Source of the DNA: Zeugodacus cucurbitae
Lineage: Eukaryota > Arthropoda > Insecta > Diptera > Tephritidae
DNA: 64,000 bases
Reading direction: 5' to 3'
Assembly (NCBI RefSeq): GCF_028554725.1
Contig: NC_071671.1
Coordinates: 50,366,001-50,430,000 of the forward strand
The notes under the pieces were generated by a model, which saw nothing but the letters and a program-made list of their open reading frames with translations, searched no databases and was not told where the DNA came from. The translations under genes were made by a program, and so were the position numbers. Shown one piece after another: positions 60,939 to 64,000 of the stretch. Positions within the stretch are counted from its first letter, which is position 1, and every line of letters begins with the position of its first letter.

Positions 60939-61570
60939 AAACGAATATTAAACCTGCCACCTATATATCTCTTTGTCGAAAACTGCGCGGCGAAATCGGC
61001 GGGTCGACTGATGACAATAGGTGAATTCACATACAGATCCTTCGGACACTGCTCGGTTGCTAAGGGCAGTCTGACAGGTATCGACTATCTGGTCCCATTC
61101 TACAACTGGGAAAGAGGGTTCATGGTAAACATGGAAAAGGATGGTTGGCGCAAGGGCACCGTAACTACACACAACACCTTAAATATCTATACGGGTGGCT
61201 CTAAAATGGATGAGGGAGTATATGCAGGAATATGCTGTCCGGAATTAGGCATAAGACAACCGTTCAAACTGCCGAACCACTGCAGTATATTTCAAGCAGA
61301 GGTCTTTGCTATTGGGAAGGCAGCAGAGCTAGCCTCCAGCGCACAATGCCAATACTCTAAAATTAACATCTACGTAGACAGCCAAGCGGCAATCAAGGCA
61401 GTAAACCTCGTGTCGAATATTGGCCAAAAGTGTCCTGAGCAGCAGGGCAGCAGTGGTGAAGGTCGCCAGAAATATAAGGCTACACTTCTACTGCGTGCCA
61501 GGCCATAAAGACATCGAGGGCAACGAAATCGTAGACGGGATTGCCAAGAGTGGTGTACAGCTGGAAACAT
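60939..61570 (+). pseudogene. RNase H domain of the non-LTR element, broken
   Basis: RTFAALKRILNLPPIYLFVE leads into RNase H: NIYTGGSKM at about 61185, QAEVFAIGKAA, and IYVDSQAAIKAV at about 61369. The final block, VPGHKDIEGNEIVD, lies in a different frame after a shift near 61430. The first catalytic Asp is replaced by Gly at 61194-61196, while the Glu, second Asp and late His/Asp are retained. Confidence 0.8.
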
Positions 61571-62103
61571 GATCAACATCGGTAAACCCATGCACATTCT
61601 GTACGATGACATAGACGGATGCATGGCAAGAAAAATCATGTCTCGCTAGAAGGATGTACCGGGGTGTAAACCTGCAAAGGTCATGCGCAAAGCGGTAGAT
61701 CAAAAATATACAAGGTTCCTACTGGAGCTCGATCGAAAGGGCTGTAGGACCATGGTTGGCATTCTTACCGGTCACAGCCTTGTAGCGGCATATGCCTATA
61801 AAATGGGGCTGTCAGATCGGGAGGAATGCAGAAAAGGTCAAGAGCGTGGCACCAAGGAAACAGTGGAGCTCTCTTGTGCGTTTGTCCTGCGTTAGCGAGA
61901 CAGCGCTTCAGGTACTTAGGGGCCCCACTGTACGATAAGTTAGAGGAGATATCGTCAGTGAAGCCTCATAAGCTATTAAAATTCACGACAGGCGCAGGCA
62001 TCGTGAACGATGACTACTACTCAGGGAACACGTAACGACACTCCATTCTGGTATCGCAAAGGACCATAACTGGTCTATGCGTGGCCTGCATGCCTACCAG
62101 ACC

Positions 62104-62124
62104 AACCTAACCTAACCTAACCTA
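62104..62124. repeat. (AACCT)n tail
   Basis: Four AACCT units plus A at the 3' end of the non-LTR copy. On the other strand this is (AGGTT)n, a permutation of the arthropod telomere repeat TTAGG. Confidence 0.85.
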
Positions 62125-64000
62125 TTTTCCGTACAGCTCTCGTAAACTTAAAAATACAATCAAGTAGATATCGGCAAAGTCATTTTTTAAAAAACATATA
62201 TGCATCCTATTTGTGGATGAGGCAAAAAGAGAGAAAGAGAGAAGACGAAAGTTCCTTGAAATTGCTTAATTCACTTGGAGACTAGTAAGGAAAAACATTG
62301 CCCGATCCCTCTGGATAAATTTTTAATTGAAGAAGAGTTTAATGATGACGACTAATTTGCCTTAGAGAACAAATCCCTTGCGTAAAATTTAAAGAAATAC
62401 ACTTATTTAGTTGATTAGCTAGAATCGGTCTTTCAGATACATCATTTATAAAAATAACTATCTTTAGAAGCGAAAAAACGAAGTTGGATGGCCTGTAGCT
62501 AAATATGAACCCTCCGTTAAAGAAGAGCTCTAAACATGAACTTTCTGGAAATTAGTCCATATGAGTCATAGAATACTAAATTTTTCTTTTGATGACTTAC
62601 TGAATGGAAAAACTTGCAAGTATTGGTATAAGCAATCTATAAAAATCCATAACAAGTTTTACTAACCAATGCGCAGAGCTAACCTGTGACGGAAGTTGAG
62701 ACAGCGCACAACAATGTCAGTACCACAAACAATCGGTCAAACGACTCCACAGCTGTCTAAGCAAAATTTTCTAGCTCTCTAATTATTATAATTAGATTCC
62801 AATCATACTTTTATTACTTAAATACCATCCATAAATGCTATATATGCACGTAAAATCCACACATATGACAGATACCTGTATCGATCACATTAAACTTCTA
62901 ACGAGCTTATTGAGGTATTGGTGAAGGCGTGTCAGTCTTGCTAGAAATAAATAATAGCAATTCTTACCTCCGCTTCTGTATGAACATACTCGTATATAAT
63001 ATATTCCATGACAACAAATTACAATTATTGACTTTGTTATTGTTTTTGCTTTTGCTTTTGCAAATACTGTAAATAATACAAATAATCACGCCGTGGAGAC
63101 TCGCGCAAAATATGCGAGAATCGTAGAAATTGCTAAGCGCTTAGTCACAAGAAAGCCGTCGGTATGTGGTCAGACACTTGCATATGTGTTTATAGGGTTT
63201 CTCAATGGGAGAGTAGGTTGACTTAGGTAGCAATCAGCAAATAATTGATGTTAGTTTGAAAAACAAGGGATAATGGCAACCTTTCATAGACCACAACTAA
63301 GCTCAGGAACCTAAGAGAATCAGCGAGTGTTTCCGGAATGGTCTTCGAATTTTATGGAGGTCACCGTCATTTTTATCGAAATCTTACTATTATTTCAGAA
63401 GAGCCATCAATCAGTGCAAAAGTCCTATAAGTGATCACTTTAAACTAAGGACGACATCTCGAAACCCACCAGATTATATAGCTTGGTTGGAGTTTTAAAC
63501 CATCGACTTCGTAAATCCAACTCAGTCACCATGTTGTTCTTTAGAGAGTGTATATCAGATACATTTTAACCCCAATAATTTTCATGAAAGCAATTCGATT
63601 CATAAGTATGCCCTGATGTATACGTAACATCAGATATTTGAAGTTATGGTCGTCTCTTTCAGGAGTTTTGTAGATTTACTCATAAAATCGGAAAGTTTTA
63701 TTTTTTAATATGCTTATAGAAGGGGAATGCTTATAACGGAAGGTTACGATTTGGGATACCGACCGTTCTCACGTAGTGTGTTCTATGTAAACTGAACGGA
63801 TCCAGATTTTTATCCGTTAGGAGAAAGTCCCCTGCCATTAAAAGAACAACAAAAACATCAGTATAAACTTTATATGCCATAGGGCTACAGAACCACTTAG
63901 GTGGCTAACAAGTAAACTTTGGACGACTCCAAAGGAAAGAAAGTTCTTCCGACATCAGAAATGCAGTCAGAAGGTTGGACATTGGCTGTCGAGAAGCGGA
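62125..64000. other. Intergenic region to window end
   Basis: No gene recognised. Short simple repeats (GAGAAAGAGAGA near 62231-62242; TTTTGCTTTTGC near 63048-63060). The last 250 bases (63750-64000) are more GC-balanced and resemble old repeat sequence with no frame I can identify. Confidence 0.45.

Larger units (their letters stand above)
60112..62124 (+). mobile_element. Dead RNase H-bearing non-LTR retrotransposon, 5'-truncated
   Basis: Plus-strand frames give reverse transcriptase text from AYTKGRSVDTALHSLV, through GIPQGGMLSPLLW (about 60390) and AYADDIAIL (about 60482), to KYLGVVLDTK. An RNase H domain follows (about 61182-61560) and then a Cys-poor C-terminal region (LTGHSLVAAYAYKMGL, CPALARQRFRYLG). 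The element ends in (AACCT)4 at 62104-62124. The reading frame is broken several times: near 60230, near 60918, near 61430, and a stop at about 61570. The stretch before AFNKV that should carry RT motif A appears deleted. The RNase H motif reads YTGGSK where YTDGSK is usual. RNase H points to an I/LOA/R1-like lineage; the exact clade is uncertain. Confidence 0.88.

Overview
This window looks like nuclear DNA of a brachyceran fly, most plausibly a tephritid-type fruit fly. The reasons are four split genes with GT-AG introns and fly-like proteins, AT-rich spacers full of GTTGTTGTT microsatellites, and relics of mariner, pogo/Tigger-like and RNase H-bearing non-LTR elements. The species call is inference.

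Four protein-coding genes can be assembled exon by exon. (1) unpg (minus, 12551 to 5226) encodes a Gbx-class homeodomain transcription factor of 538 aa in three exons, with a 5.6 kb first intron. (2) A PINX1-type G-patch nucleolar protein (minus, 27522 to 25686) has 590 aa in two exons. (3) WASHC2/FAM21 (plus, 28056 to 33571) has 1732 aa in six exons and is the retromer-binding tail of the WASH complex. Genes 2 and 3 are head to head, 533 bp apart, and probably share a bidirectional promoter. (4) An unrecognised four-pass membrane protein (minus, 43837 to 36263) has 516 aa in five exons and a long Gln/Asn/Ser-rich cytoplasmic tail. It converges on FAM21 across a 2.7 kb extremely AT-rich spacer.

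The rest is intergenic or intronic and holds mobile-element remains. These are an RTE-like 3' fragment (about 615-920), a non-LTR 3' end inside the unpg intron (about 6180-6397), a 754 bp pogo/Tigger-like element with TA target duplication (13769-14522), and further Tigger-like MITEs (19905, 35211, about 45890 and 53275). There are also two long copies of a dispersed repeat carrying TATACTCTCGCAA ends (16624 and 44941), two mariner remnants (24755 and 48012), and a dead RNase H-bearing non-LTR element (60112-62124) ending in an (AACCT)n tail. A roughly 580 bp non-coding sequence is duplicated 4.5 kb apart (51006 and 55500). A diverged AAAGCTTT-rich array lies at 57880-58630, and a tandem array of about 100 bp period sits in the large intron of the membrane-protein gene.

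I found no new defence, biosynthetic or other system-level cluster. The four genes have unrelated housekeeping or developmental roles. The points most worth a second look are the PINX1/FAM21 shared promoter, retention of a telomerase-inhibitor homologue in a fly, the uncharacterised tetraspan gene, the related inverted-repeat element families, and the duplicated non-coding block. No tRNA, rRNA or CRISPR was recognised.
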